From the NCBI RefSeq assembly GCF_900167455.1, contig NZ_FUWJ01000007.1:62001-126000 (forward strand): a DNA stretch of 64,000 nucleotides. The letters are read 5' to 3'. The notes below the pieces were generated by a model. The model worked only from the letters and a program-made list of their open reading frames with translations. It was not told the DNA's origin and did no database searches. Shown here piece after piece: positions 55,545 to 62,997 of the stretch (positions are counted from its first letter, which is position 1; every line of letters begins with the position of its first letter). The translations under genes were made by a program, and so were the position numbers. This DNA is from Enhydrobacter aerosaccus (GTDB lineage: Bacteria; Pseudomonadota; Alphaproteobacteria; Reyranellales; Reyranellaceae).

Positions 55545-55559
55545 GAGTCGGTCAAAATA

Positions 55560-55593
55560 CCCCAGCAACTTCAACGAGTTGCTGGGGTTTCAT
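55560..55593 (+). terminator. Rho-independent terminator
   Basis: CCCCAGCAACT (55560-55570) pairs perfectly with AGTTGCTGGGG (55577-55587) around a 6-nt loop and is followed by TTTCATTTT. It would stop the ICE transfer transcript or reflect the old tRNA-fMet terminator. Confidence 0.92.
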
Positions 55594-55665
55594 TTTGCGC
55601 GTCATCTGATGCTTCGGGTGCATCACGTGGTGCGCATCATGCGGGTGGTGATGCGACACGCGCGC

Positions 55666-55697
55666 TTGACCTTGGGGTTAAGTCCAAGCCCTAGGCT
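55666..55697 (+). promoter_or_regulatory. MerR-type promoter of the metal-efflux genes
   Basis: -35 TTGACC (55666-55671) and -10 TAGGCT (55692-55697) are 20 bp apart. The spacer carries a near-perfect dyad, CTTGGG (55671-55676) / TCCAAG (55683-55688). MerR-family activators need such a long spacer. The same design precedes merR at 58431. Confidence 0.8.
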
Positions 55698-55739
55698 CAC
55701 GACCGAATGGCTGAACGGCATCTGGTCAGGAGTGATCCC

Positions 55740-55967
55740 ATGAAGTCCGTCACGTTGAAGATCGAGGGCATGCACTGCGGCGGCTGCGCCGAAACCATCA
55801 GGTCGTTGGTCGAGAAGCAGCCTGGGGTGCAGGCGGTCTCGGTGTCTTTTGATGAAGGACAGGCTCGCATTCTCTGCGACCCGCATGCCACTCGCGAGGA
55901 TCAACTGGTCTCTGTCGTTCAACAGCCGGGATTTCGCGTCGTAAGGCGCGAATCGGAAGGAGGCTGA
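55740..55967 (+). CDS. Heavy-metal-binding (HMA) chaperone
   Basis: The 75-residue protein reads MKSVTLKIEGMHCGGCAETI and has the GMHCGGC metal site, the CopZ/MerP fold. It would carry a soft metal to the adjacent P-type ATPase, whose start comes one base after its stop. It lies directly behind the MerR-type promoter. An upstream ATG at 55707 overlaps the promoter and is rejected. Confidence 0.88.
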   Translation: MKSVTLKIEGMHCGGCAETIRSLVEKQPGVQAVSVSFDEGQARILCDPHATREDQLVSVVQQPGFRVVRRESEGG

Positions 55968-55968
55968 T

Positions 55969-58422
55969 ATGAGTGTCGCGGAGAATGTCTCGGCATCATT
56001 CCAGCCATGGAGCGAGGAGCCGGCGAGCCGGCCCGATCGTCGCAAGATCCGCGCCCGCATCGGCGGGCTTCATTGCTCGCTCTGCACCGGCACCATCGAG
56101 AAGGCGCTCGGCCGCATGCCGGGCGTCGACAAGGTCGCCGTCAGCCTTACGCACGAGCAGGCGCTGGTAGAATACGATCCGTCCGTCGCCCGGCCCGAGC
56201 GATTGCTCCAGACCCTGAAGGACATCGGCTACACGATCTCTGATCCGCGCAAGCTCCGGGCGTTCGAGGAAGAAGAGCGCGATCTCGTTCACGAGGCTCG
56301 GCGGTTCGTGCTGGCCGTCGTCCTCACCGTCGCGACGATTCCGATCATTGCCGACCCGTCGGTTGGCTGGATTGGCTTCCTGCCGGCGCTGGTCTGCGTC
56401 AGCCTCGGCGCCTTCGTGTTTCTGGTCCTGAGATCGACCGGCCTGTGGGCGGCGGTGGGCGCCGCGGCAGGCCTCACCACCATGGCCCTCTCGCTACTCT
56501 ATCTCAACCTCGCGGGATACCTGGCTGCCGCCGCTCCTTGGGGCGCGGGCGCCCTCGCTCTGGTTCTCGTCTTCGGCGTCGGCGGTCACATCCTGCGCAT
56601 GGCCCTCCAGGCATTGCGGCGCGGCATCTTCAATCAGCATGTGCTGCTGGAGGTCGGTGCCTTCGCCGGCATCGCCGGCGGAGTCATCGGCCTGGTGTTG
56701 GATCGACCCGACTATCCGACCGCCGCCTTCTTCTCGGTGTCGGTCATGGTCGGGACGTACCACATCTTCTCGGAGTGGCTGTCGCTGATCGTCAAGACGC
56801 GCAGCTCGCAAGCGGTGAAGCGCCTGCTCGACCTTCGCCCCGAGATCGCCCGCGTCGTGCGCGACGGCGCAGAGCGAGAAGTGCCGATCGAGGAGGTCAG
56901 GGTCGGTGACCGTGTCCGCATCCGGCCCGGCGAACGCATCCCGACTGACGGCGTCGTCGTCAGCGGTCACTCGGGCGTCGATCAGTCGCTGGTGACGGGC
57001 GAATCCTTGCCCGTCGAAAAGCGCGAGGGCGACGCCGTCATCGGCGGGTCGATCAACGGCACGGGCACGCTGCTCGTGAACACGATGGCCGTAGGCGAAG
57101 GCAGCTTCCTCCAACAGGTCATCCACCATGTCGAGGATGCGCGGGCGCTCAAGCCCGGCATTCTCCATCTCGTCGATCGCGTATTACGCATCTACACGCC
57201 AACGGTGCTGCTCGTGGCAGCCTTGGCCGTCGTCGGCTGGCTGGTCGGCTCGTGGCTCGTCACCGACCAGGCCGATATCGAACGCGCCGTCTTTGCCGGT
57301 CTCAGCGTTCTGGTCATGGGCTACCCTTGCGCCGTCGGCATCTCGGCGCCGCTTTCCATCGTCCGGGGCGCAGGCCAGGCGGCCGGGCGCGGCATCCTCA
57401 TGCGCACAGGTGAGGCGTTCCAGGGCTTCCGCCTCGTCAAGAAGATCGTCCTCGACAAGACCGGCACCTTGACCGAGGGGCGTCCCACGGTGCGTGAAAT
57501 CGAAGCGGTCGGGGGCCAGGAACGTGAACTCCTGGCTGTGGCTGCTGCGGCAGAGACACGGTCGGAGCATCCGCTGGCCCAGGCTCTTGTCAAAGCGGCC
57601 TTCGAGCGTTCGATCACGCCTCCGAATGTTGGATCGTTCCAGGCCTTCCCTGGACAAGGCGTCGTCGCGCGCATTGGCGACGCGGAAATCGTCGTCGGCA
57701 GCCCGCGCTTTATGTCGGAGCGAAATATTGCCCTTGGTGCCCTTCGGGGGAGGACTGAGATCCTCGAAGCAGCGGGCCGCACGGTCATCGCCGTGGCGAA
57801 AGAGGGTCTCGCGCTAGGCATCGTCGCCGTGGGCGACACCCTTCGGCCGGACGCCGTTTCGGCAGTCGCGACCCTGCGCAAGGCGGGGCTCTCGATCGCT
57901 CTGGTCACGGGCGATAACGAGCGCGCGGCACAGCGCATCGGCCGCGAGATTGGCGTCAACGAGGTGCACGCGGCCATGCTGCCACAAGACAAGGCGGCGA
58001 TCGTGCGCACTCTGCAGGCCGATGCCCGGGTGGCGATGGTCGGCGATGGCATCAACGATGCCCCCGCCTTGATGCAAGCCGACATCGGCATCGCCATGGG
58101 CGGCGGGACCGACATCGCGTTGGAGTCGGCGGACATCATCATCCTGTCCAACCGGCTGACGGCCCTTGCCGAAGCCCGCGAGATCAGCGGTCGGAGCTAC
58201 CGCAAGATGGTCCAGAACGTCATCCTGGCGTTCCTATTCAACGGCGGCGGTATCCCGCTGGCGGCGACCGGCCTCATCCACCCCATCTGGGCCATGGTCG
58301 CCATGGCGGTGAGCGTCACTGCGATCTTCATCAATTCGCTTTGGGGCAACCCGCGCCTGTTCTTTGATGCGATCCGCAGTGTTGGCCGGCCGGTGGCCGC
58401 CGCTTTGCCGCAAGGGGCATAA
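55969..58422 (+). CDS. P1B-type heavy-metal ATPase
   Basis: The pump (817 aa) has an N-terminal HMA domain with a GLHCSLC site, an actuator TGESLPVEKREGDAVIGGSI, the phosphorylation site ILDKTGTLTEG, the SEHPLAQAL His-Pro motif and GDGINDAPALMQADIGIAMG. The membrane metal site reads MGYPCAVGISAPLSIV, so the first Cys of the usual CPC is Tyr. The last helices have FLFNGGGIPLAATG and SVTAIFINSLWG. Cu, Zn, Cd or Pb is possible; the motif is not a standard class. It follows the chaperone gene at once and lies upstream of merR. Confidence 0.92.
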   Translation: MSVAENVSASFQPWSEEPASRPDRRKIRARIGGLHCSLCTGTIEKALGRMPGVDKVAVSLTHEQALVEYDPSVARPERLLQTLKDIGYTISDPRKLRAFEEEERDLVHEARRFVLAVVLTVATIPIIADPSVGWIGFLPALVCVSLGAFVFLVLRSTGLWAAVGAAAGLTTMALSLLYLNLAGYLAAAAPWGAGALALVLVFGVGGHILRMALQALRRGIFNQHVLLEVGAFAGIAGGVIGLVLDRPDYPTAAFFSVSVMVGTYHIFSEWLSLIVKTRSSQAVKRLLDLRPEIARVVRDGAEREVPIEEVRVGDRVRIRPGERIPTDGVVVSGHSGVDQSLVTGESLPVEKREGDAVIGGSINGTGTLLVNTMAVGEGSFLQQVIHHVEDARALKPGILHLVDRVLRIYTPTVLLVAALAVVGWLVGSWLVTDQADIERAVFAGLSVLVMGYPCAVGISAPLSIVRGAGQAAGRGILMRTGEAFQGFRLVKKIVLDKTGTLTEGRPTVREIEAVGGQERELLAVAAAAETRSEHPLAQALVKAAFERSITPPNVGSFQAFPGQGVVARIGDAEIVVGSPRFMSERNIALGALRGRTEILEAAGRTVIAVAKEGLALGIVAVGDTLRPDAVSAVATLRKAGLSIALVTGDNERAAQRIGREIGVNEVHAAMLPQDKAAIVRTLQADARVAMVGDGINDAPALMQADIGIAMGGGTDIALESADIIILSNRLTALAEAREISGRSYRKMVQNVILAFLFNGGGIPLAATGLIHPIWAMVAMAVSVTAIFINSLWGNPRLFFDAIRSVGRPVAAALPQGA

Positions 58423-58430
58423 GGGGGCCT

Positions 58431-58462
58431 TTGACCTTGGAGTATACTCCAAGGACTAGACT
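58431..58462 (+). promoter_or_regulatory. MerR-type promoter of merR
   Basis: -35 TTGACC (58431-58436) and -10 TAGACT (58457-58462) are 20 bp apart. A perfect 20-bp palindrome (CCTTGGAGTA/TACTCCAAGG) covers 58435-58454. This is the ZntR/CadR-like operator and overlaps the -35. It shows that the downstream regulator controls itself and, by its similar site at 55666, the pump operon. Confidence 0.9.
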
Positions 58463-58479
58463 CGCCCAGGAGGTCGGGA

Positions 58480-58893
58480 ATGTTGACCATCGGCAAGCTC
58501 GCGGCCCTGGCGGAAATCAGCGCCGATGCCTTGCGGTATTACGAGGAGGAGGGCCTGATCTCGCCTGCCGACAGGAGTGCAAGCGGCTATCGTCTCTATG
58601 ATCAGGAGTGCGTGAGGCGCATTCGCTTCATCAAGCAGGCGCAGCATTGCGGGTTCACCTTGGCCGAGATTCGCGAGCTTCTGACGCTGCGCGGCAGCGA
58701 CCGTGCTTGTTGCGACGATGTGCGTACGAAGGCGATCGAGAAAAAGCTTCAGCTCGAACACAAGATCAAGGCCATGAAATCCGTGTCCAAGGCGCTCGAC
58801 CGGCTCATCGCCGACTGTACCCGTAAGGGACGACCGGTTGCCGAATGCACGATCCTGGCGGCTTTCGAGCAGACCGGAGAGAAGGTGCACTGA
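58480..58893 (+). CDS. MerR-family metal sensor (ZntR/CadR-like)
   Basis: The regulator (137 aa) begins MLTIGKLAALAEISADALRY with YEEEGLISPADRSASGYRLY, the MerR helix-turn-helix. The C-terminal part keeps the metal ligands: ACCDDV near 75, then IADC and ECTILAAFEQ, like ZntR and CadR. It would activate the 20-bp-spacer promoters when Zn, Cd or Pb is present. It lies just after its own operator. Confidence 0.9.
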   Translation: MLTIGKLAALAEISADALRYYEEEGLISPADRSASGYRLYDQECVRRIRFIKQAQHCGFTLAEIRELLTLRGSDRACCDDVRTKAIEKKLQLEHKIKAMKSVSKALDRLIADCTRKGRPVAECTILAAFEQTGEKVH

Positions 58894-58896
58894 CCC

Positions 58897-59157
58897 ATGA
58901 AAGTCGAGCTCTTCCATGCGCCGGGCTGCAGCCGATGCACGGCGGCACGAGAAGACCTCAAGGCCGCCGCGACGGCGGCGCGAGCAGACGTCGAGTGGCG
59001 CGAGGTCAATGCGCTCGATGAGATGGACTATGCCGTCGAACGGGGGGTGCTCTCCTTGCCATCGATTGTGATCGACGGCGAATTGGTGTTTTCGGCGTTG
59101 CCCAGTCCACAGCAGTTGCGCGCCGCGCTCCTACGGCGCCCCGCTGTGAGAAGCTGA
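58897..59157 (+). CDS. Thioredoxin-like protein
   Basis: The 86-residue protein reads MKVELFHAPGCSRCTAARED, with the CSRC active site, and SLPSIVIDGELVFSAL containing the cis-Pro. Such small thioredoxin/glutaredoxin-like proteins often follow merR and mer-like genes. It starts 4 bp after merR and ends 1 bp before the CcdA-like gene, so they form one operon. Confidence 0.85.
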   Translation: MKVELFHAPGCSRCTAAREDLKAAATAARADVEWREVNALDEMDYAVERGVLSLPSIVIDGELVFSALPSPQQLRAALLRRPAVRS

Positions 59158-59158
59158 G

Positions 59159-59854
59159 ATGGCACCGGAGGCTCTTCAGCACGCCGTTGCCCACGCCGGC
59201 TTGGCGGCGATCGGTGTGGGGTTTCTCGCGGGATTCCTGTTCAGCTTCAATCCGGTGGCCATGGCTTCCATTCCGGTATCGCTCGCCTACGTGACCAAGG
59301 CCAGGGAAAGAAAGCAGGCCATCCTGTTCGGCACGATGTTCATCGTCGGCATGCTTGTCATACATGTCACCATGGGCTTTATCGCTGGACTGGGCGGCAG
59401 ATGGGTGGCGGACTTGGTGGGGCGCGAGTGGGGGCTCGCACTCGGGCCATTACTCATCGTGCTCGGCCTCATGTGGGTTGGTTGGGTGCGGCTACCTCTG
59501 CCGCCGTTTGCACTGAAAGCGAGGCGACCATCAGCAGCGTGGAGCGCGTTCGTCCTGGGAGCGGTATTTTCTGTCGCGATCTGCCCGGTCTGCACTCCAG
59601 CGCTGGTCGTCTTGCTCGGTGCGACCGCGGGACTCGCTTCGCCCTGGATTGGGGCGGCGCTCCTACTCGCCTTCGCCGCAGGACGGGCCGTCCCGATCGC
59701 AATCGGCGCAATGAGCATCGGTTGGCTTGAGAATATGCGTGGCCTGGATGCCTTTCGACGCGCATTCGAAACCGCCGGCGGTATCGTCCTCGTCCTGTCA
59801 GGCCTCTACATGCTTAATGCTTACTTCTTCTGGGTTCCTGCGCTTGCAGGGTAA
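59159..59854 (+). CDS. CcdA-like electron transfer membrane protein, variant
   Basis: The protein (231 aa) has about six membrane helices and the DsbD/CcdA fold: FLFSFNPVAMASIPVSLAYV near the start and AVFSVAICPVCTPALVVLLG in the middle. A true CcdA has SPC-xx-P in the first motif; here the Cys is Asn (FNP). The second motif has CPVC instead of one Cys. It may pass electrons between the thioredoxin-like protein and a periplasmic partner, or transport metal. It is coupled to the preceding gene. The 267 bp after it (59855-60121) hold only doubtful frames. Confidence 0.78.
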   Translation: MAPEALQHAVAHAGLAAIGVGFLAGFLFSFNPVAMASIPVSLAYVTKARERKQAILFGTMFIVGMLVIHVTMGFIAGLGGRWVADLVGREWGLALGPLLIVLGLMWVGWVRLPLPPFALKARRPSAAWSAFVLGAVFSVAICPVCTPALVVLLGATAGLASPWIGAALLLAFAAGRAVPIAIGAMSIGWLENMRGLDAFRRAFETAGGIVLVLSGLYMLNAYFFWVPALAG

Positions 59855-60121
59855 GGACCTGATCGAGTGAATGTGGCGCCCTTCATGGCGCCTGACCTCG
59901 CGCTGCGGACGACGACCTTCGGTCGCCAAAGTGCAGTGTAAATCGTGAAGACCGCAGGACCTGCGCGATGCCGCGAACTCCCATCAAGCGGGCGTTGAGC
60001 GGATGATCCACGACCAGCCGCTGCCCCGGCGCACCGAAATGGACGCCGATCCACTGGCCCCTCCGCGCGCTCATCGGGTCATTTGATACGATGGGCACTG
60101 CTCCCTCGAGCTCGCCCCTAG

Positions 60122-60781
60122 CTACTTCGGTCGGGCGATCAGCTGATGATGGGCATCTACTCCGATATGGCCGCGCTCCAGCCCGTGTGCCTGGCTATCG
60201 CTGTGATAGACGAGAAGGACGGCGTTGTCGTGCGTCGGAACGTGTGTGAGCTGCAGCGAGATGGCGGCTTTTCCATCAGGGCCCGCGGTGAAGGAGTTGG
60301 TCTGCCCCGAACCGTCCATTGGGGTGAAGCCAACCGGCTTCTGATCGAAGTGGTTCTCGAACAGGCTATAGGTTGCATTCGCCTTCAGTCCCGAAAACGT
60401 CGCTTCGAGCCGGATATGCCCGGCCTGCGAGAGGATCGTCACCGTGCCCTTGGCAGCGAGCCAGGTCTGCAGATCGAAGCCGAGCGGCTGGCCCTCGGCC
60501 GTGAACAGGGGAGAAGAGCCGGTGTCCTCAGCGATGATTGGTGGCCTGACGCCGGCAGCATGCTTGATGCCCTGCGGACCCACGGCCTCGGCTGCCTTCG
60601 GATCGCGAATGAACACCTGGGGATCGAGTGTTTTCGGCTGCTTGGTCTCGCCGGAGAAGAAGGTGGCATGGGTAACAAAATCCATCTTCAGCGGAGTCTC
60701 TGCCAGCGAGACCGCCGGACCTCCGAAAAGCACGACCACAGTTGTACACAGGGCGGCCAGTCGACTCTTCAAACTGCTCAT
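60122..60781 (-). CDS. Secreted protein, unknown
   Basis: The 219-residue protein has a signal peptide MSSLKSRLAALCTTVVVLFG ending SLAETP. The mature part has IRLEATFSGLKANATYSLFE, AAISLQLTHVPTHDNAVLLV and YHSDSQAHGLERGHIGVDAH, suggesting a beta-sandwich. No Cys. It is the last gene of a thioredoxin/CcdA operon under a sigma-F-type promoter. I do not recognise its family. Confidence 0.78.
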   Translation of the reverse strand: MSSLKSRLAALCTTVVVLFGGPAVSLAETPLKMDFVTHATFFSGETKQPKTLDPQVFIRDPKAAEAVGPQGIKHAAGVRPPIIAEDTGSSPLFTAEGQPLGFDLQTWLAAKGTVTILSQAGHIRLEATFSGLKANATYSLFENHFDQKPVGFTPMDGSGQTNSFTAGPDGKAAISLQLTHVPTHDNAVLLVYHSDSQAHGLERGHIGVDAHHQLIARPK

Positions 60782-60806
60782 CTTTCACCTTCAGCAAGTA
60801 GAGGGG

Positions 60807-61526
60807 CTAGAAACGTGTCGTCAAAGATGTGAGCCAGCCCGGCGAAATGTCGACCAGGAAGGCTTCGACCTTTCTGTCGAAAGCGGTGAGGACGAGAAGG
60901 CCGAGCACCAGAAGGAGTACGCCGAGCGCGTTCTTGGCGCCTGCGCCGGTCGCGACCAGGCGACCTCGAACGCGGAGCAGCGTCTCCCGGGACAGCATTC
61001 CCAATAGCAGTAGCGGAAGCGCCGCGCCGATCCCGAAGATCAGCATCGTCACCGCCACCTGCAGGAGATTCTCGCCTCGAGCCGCGAGTACCGATGCCGC
61101 GCCAAGTGTCGGCCCGGCACACGGCGCCCACACGATCCCGAGCAGAAGTCCGACCAGGAATTGTCCCGAGAGACCGGCCTTCGAACTTCCGCCGAAGCGG
61201 CTTTCGGCCCAACTGCCGACTGGGCCGGATGCCATAGCGAGGCCCGCCTGGAATTTCGGGATCAGCAGGACCAGACCGATTGCGATCAACAGGATCGCCC
61301 CGCCGCTTCGGAAAACCCCGGCATCGAGGCCGATCGCGAAGCCCACAGTGGCGACGAACAGACCGACGGCTGTAAACGACAGCGCGAGCCCTGAGGCAAG
61401 AGCGGCTGGTCCGAGCCTGTGCTCGGTCAGCGCTGCGCCGAGCACTAGGGGGATCAGAGGCACCACGCAGGGCGACAAGGTCGACAAGACGCCGGCGAAA
61501 AAGGCCAAGCTAACGGTCGCGAGCAT
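60807..61526 (-). CDS. ccdA: Cytochrome c biogenesis/DsbD-type protein CcdA
   Basis: CcdA (239 aa) moves electrons from cytoplasmic thioredoxin to the periplasm. It has FFAGVLSTLSPCVVPLIPLV near the start and GIVWAPCAGPTLGAASVLAA in the middle, giving both conserved Cys in their membrane motifs, with about six helices in all. It follows the secreted thioredoxin gene by 9 bp and so is probably its electron source. Confidence 0.88.
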   Translation of the reverse strand: MLATVSLAFFAGVLSTLSPCVVPLIPLVLGAALTEHRLGPAALASGLALSFTAVGLFVATVGFAIGLDAGVFRSGGAILLIAIGLVLLIPKFQAGLAMASGPVGSWAESRFGGSSKAGLSGQFLVGLLLGIVWAPCAGPTLGAASVLAARGENLLQVAVTMLIFGIGAALPLLLLGMLSRETLLRVRGRLVATGAGAKNALGVLLLVLGLLVLTAFDRKVEAFLVDISPGWLTSLTTRF

Positions 61527-61535
61527 GACCGCTCT

Positions 61536-61928
61536 CTAGAGTGCCTTCTCAAGAAGGCTCTCGATCGACGATTTCTTTGTCTCTCCCGATGACCGCGCGA
61601 TCTCCTTCGCGCCTTTGAAGACGATCAGCGTGCTTTGCACAAACACACCAAACTTGTGCAGGACGTCCTCTTGAGTGTCGAAATCGACGTGAAAAACGAC
61701 CAGATCCTTGAACTTCGGCTGCTGAGCGAGGTCGGACAGGATCACCTTTTGGGCTTTGCACGTCGGACACCAGGGTGCCGTGACGTCGATCAGAATTGGC
61801 TTTCCCGCCTCCTGGGCTGCGGCGAATTCCCGGGCATTGAAGGGCGCCGGTTCGAAGGCAAGAGCCGGCATCGCCGAAAAGCCGATCGCCGGTATGACAG
61901 CCGCCAGGAGAAAACGCCGACCGACCAT
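61536..61928 (-). CDS. Periplasmic thioredoxin
   Basis: The 130-residue protein has a signal peptide MVGRRFLLAAVIPAIGFSAM and the thioredoxin core ILIDVTAPWCPTCKAQKVIL, active site WCPTC, plus SMLIVFK-like cis-strand (QSTLIVFKGAKEI). The ATG at 61928 follows GAGAGG. Longer frames to 62042 are rejected for their basic, non-signal start. It is the first gene after the sigma-F-type promoter at 61990-62015. Confidence 0.88.
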   Translation of the reverse strand: MVGRRFLLAAVIPAIGFSAMPALAFEPAPFNAREFAAAQEAGKPILIDVTAPWCPTCKAQKVILSDLAQQPKFKDLVVFHVDFDTQEDVLHKFGVFVQSTLIVFKGAKEIARSSGETKKSSIESLLEKAL

Positions 61929-61989
61929 GTGTGCCTCTCGTCTGCTGCTCGAACAGTCCCGTCGCGGGATCGCGGGGTTCGATCGGGAA

Positions 61990-62015
61990 TTCGGACGAAA
62001 CGGGCAGCAGGTTAC
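61990..62015 (-). promoter_or_regulatory. Sigma-F (EcfF)-type promoter of the thioredoxin operon
   Basis: On the minus strand GTAACC (62015-62010) is followed after exactly 16 bp by CGAA (61993-61990). This matches the motif reported for Caulobacter sigma-F promoters. It lies 62 bp upstream of the thioredoxin start. The sigma factor gene lies 1 kb upstream. Confidence 0.82.
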
Positions 62016-62067
62016 ATGGAAAATTTGTCCATCTCGCCGCACCCCCAGAGCGTCATCCGACCCGACG

Positions 62068-62346
62068 TCACTCGGACCTCTCTTGGGAAACCCGGTGCGT
62101 CGCCCTCAGCCGGTAGGCGACAGCGCCGTAGGTCGCGACGCAGTAGGGAACGAGGAAAGTCAACGCCAGCTTCGTGAAGTCGAGGTGTCCCGTGCCCATC
62201 AATGCATCCCCCTGGTTGATCAGGTTCAGGATGCTGCCGACGACCGCTGCCACGGCGAATGACCGACGCGGGACACCATCGCCGACGCAGAAATGCCAAA
62301 TAAGGCCGAGCCGAGGCATAAGTGGCTGACGTCGCTGCTCAACCAT
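62068..62346 (-). CDS. nrtS: NrtS-like small membrane protein
   Basis: The 92-residue protein has SFAVAAVVGSILNLINQGDA and LALTFLVPYCVATYGAVAYR, two helices matching NrtS, a small nitrate/nitrite-type transporter family. It overlaps the nrsF stop by 8 bp, so it belongs to the sigma-F operon. The upstream ATG or an internal ATG at 62319 could start it. Confidence 0.75.
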   Translation of the reverse strand: MVEQRRQPLMPRLGLIWHFCVGDGVPRRSFAVAAVVGSILNLINQGDALMGTGHLDFTKLALTFLVPYCVATYGAVAYRLRATHRVSQERSE

Positions 62347-62995
62347 CCCGGGAGTGGCGCCATCTTACCAGCCGCGGGCCAAGCAGGGCGCTCACGGCGG
62401 TCAGCAGGGCGACACTTCCGACCTGCCACACGATGACCATCACGCGAGCATCTTGTTGATGGAACAAACGAAGGCCGAAGTCGGCCAGCGCGGCGGCGGC
62501 AAGGCCGCCCAGCCCGACCGAAAGCACGGGCGCAAGCGGAGCACGGCGATGGAGCATCAGCGCCATGGCTGCCCCCGGGACCAAGCCGATCATGATGATG
62601 CCCGGCAGACAGGCCCAGTCTGACCGCAATATCAGCCCGCCCGGACCGGACTCCATCTCGTGCAGGCAACCGGCGCCGAGGGTACCGAGCCAGATCAGCA
62701 AAGGCAGGACCGGAACCCAACGCTCCCAATGAGGGCGTCCTGGCACACCGGCGCAGAGCGCAGCCATAGCTGCCGTAACCGCCACCATCAGAGCCGCTGC
62801 TTCTTCGAGCATCCAACCTGGCTCAGCGAGCTTAAGGGCCAAGTCCGGCCGAAGGCCCATCTGCATCACGACGAAGGCAACCCACGGAGCTGAGAGCGCA
62901 AGCCAAATGATCAACCCAATCACCGGCGGCTTCAGCCGACGGACCGGAGTCCTGACGTCTGCGGCCAATGCATTGATGAGGTCTTCCGTCTTCAT
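62339..62995 (-). CDS. nrsF: Membrane anti-sigma factor NrsF
   Basis: NrsF (DUF1109; 218 aa) is a six-helix anti-sigma factor that holds sigma-F until metal or oxidative stress. The start MKTEDLINALAADVRTPVRR carries the sigma-binding head. GTLGAGCLHEMESG near 110 and WACLPGI near 128 keep the conserved Cys of the family. It is 2 bp from the sigma factor gene. Confidence 0.9.
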   Translation of the reverse strand: MKTEDLINALAADVRTPVRRLKPPVIGLIIWLALSAPWVAFVVMQMGLRPDLALKLAEPGWMLEEAAALMVAVTAAMAALCAGVPGRPHWERWVPVLPLLIWLGTLGAGCLHEMESGPGGLILRSDWACLPGIIMIGLVPGAAMALMLHRRAPLAPVLSVGLGGLAAAALADFGLRLFHQQDARVMVIVWQVGSVALLTAVSALLGPRLVRWRHSRDG

Positions 62996-62997
62996 GG

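Larger units (their letters stand above)
15301..55546. mobile_element. Integrative and conjugative element of the ICEMlSym/LuxRI type
   Basis: An integrase beside tRNA-Leu, QseC/QseM, TraR/TraI, a two-frame FseA, RdfS, a TraF peptidase, a lytic transglycosylase and an RlxS relaxase lie in the order known from the Mesorhizobium symbiosis ICE and its many relatives. After an 18.5-kb cargo block come traG, trbBCDEJLFGI, DUF2274 and DUF736. The left edge is the tRNA 3' end. The right edge is uncertain: I placed it at a tRNA-fMet remnant, but no copy of the tRNA-Leu 3' end was seen by eye in the window. The true end may lie to the right of the window. Confidence 0.85.

Noticed and set aside
55470..55546. 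Intact tRNA gene
   Set aside because: Only the T-arm and the 3' acceptor strand of an initiator tRNA are present; no D-arm, anticodon arm or 5' acceptor strand.
59821..60098. Two overlapping small minus-strand frames after the CcdA-like gene
   Set aside because: Arg/Ser-rich, no ribosome site, no recognisable fold.
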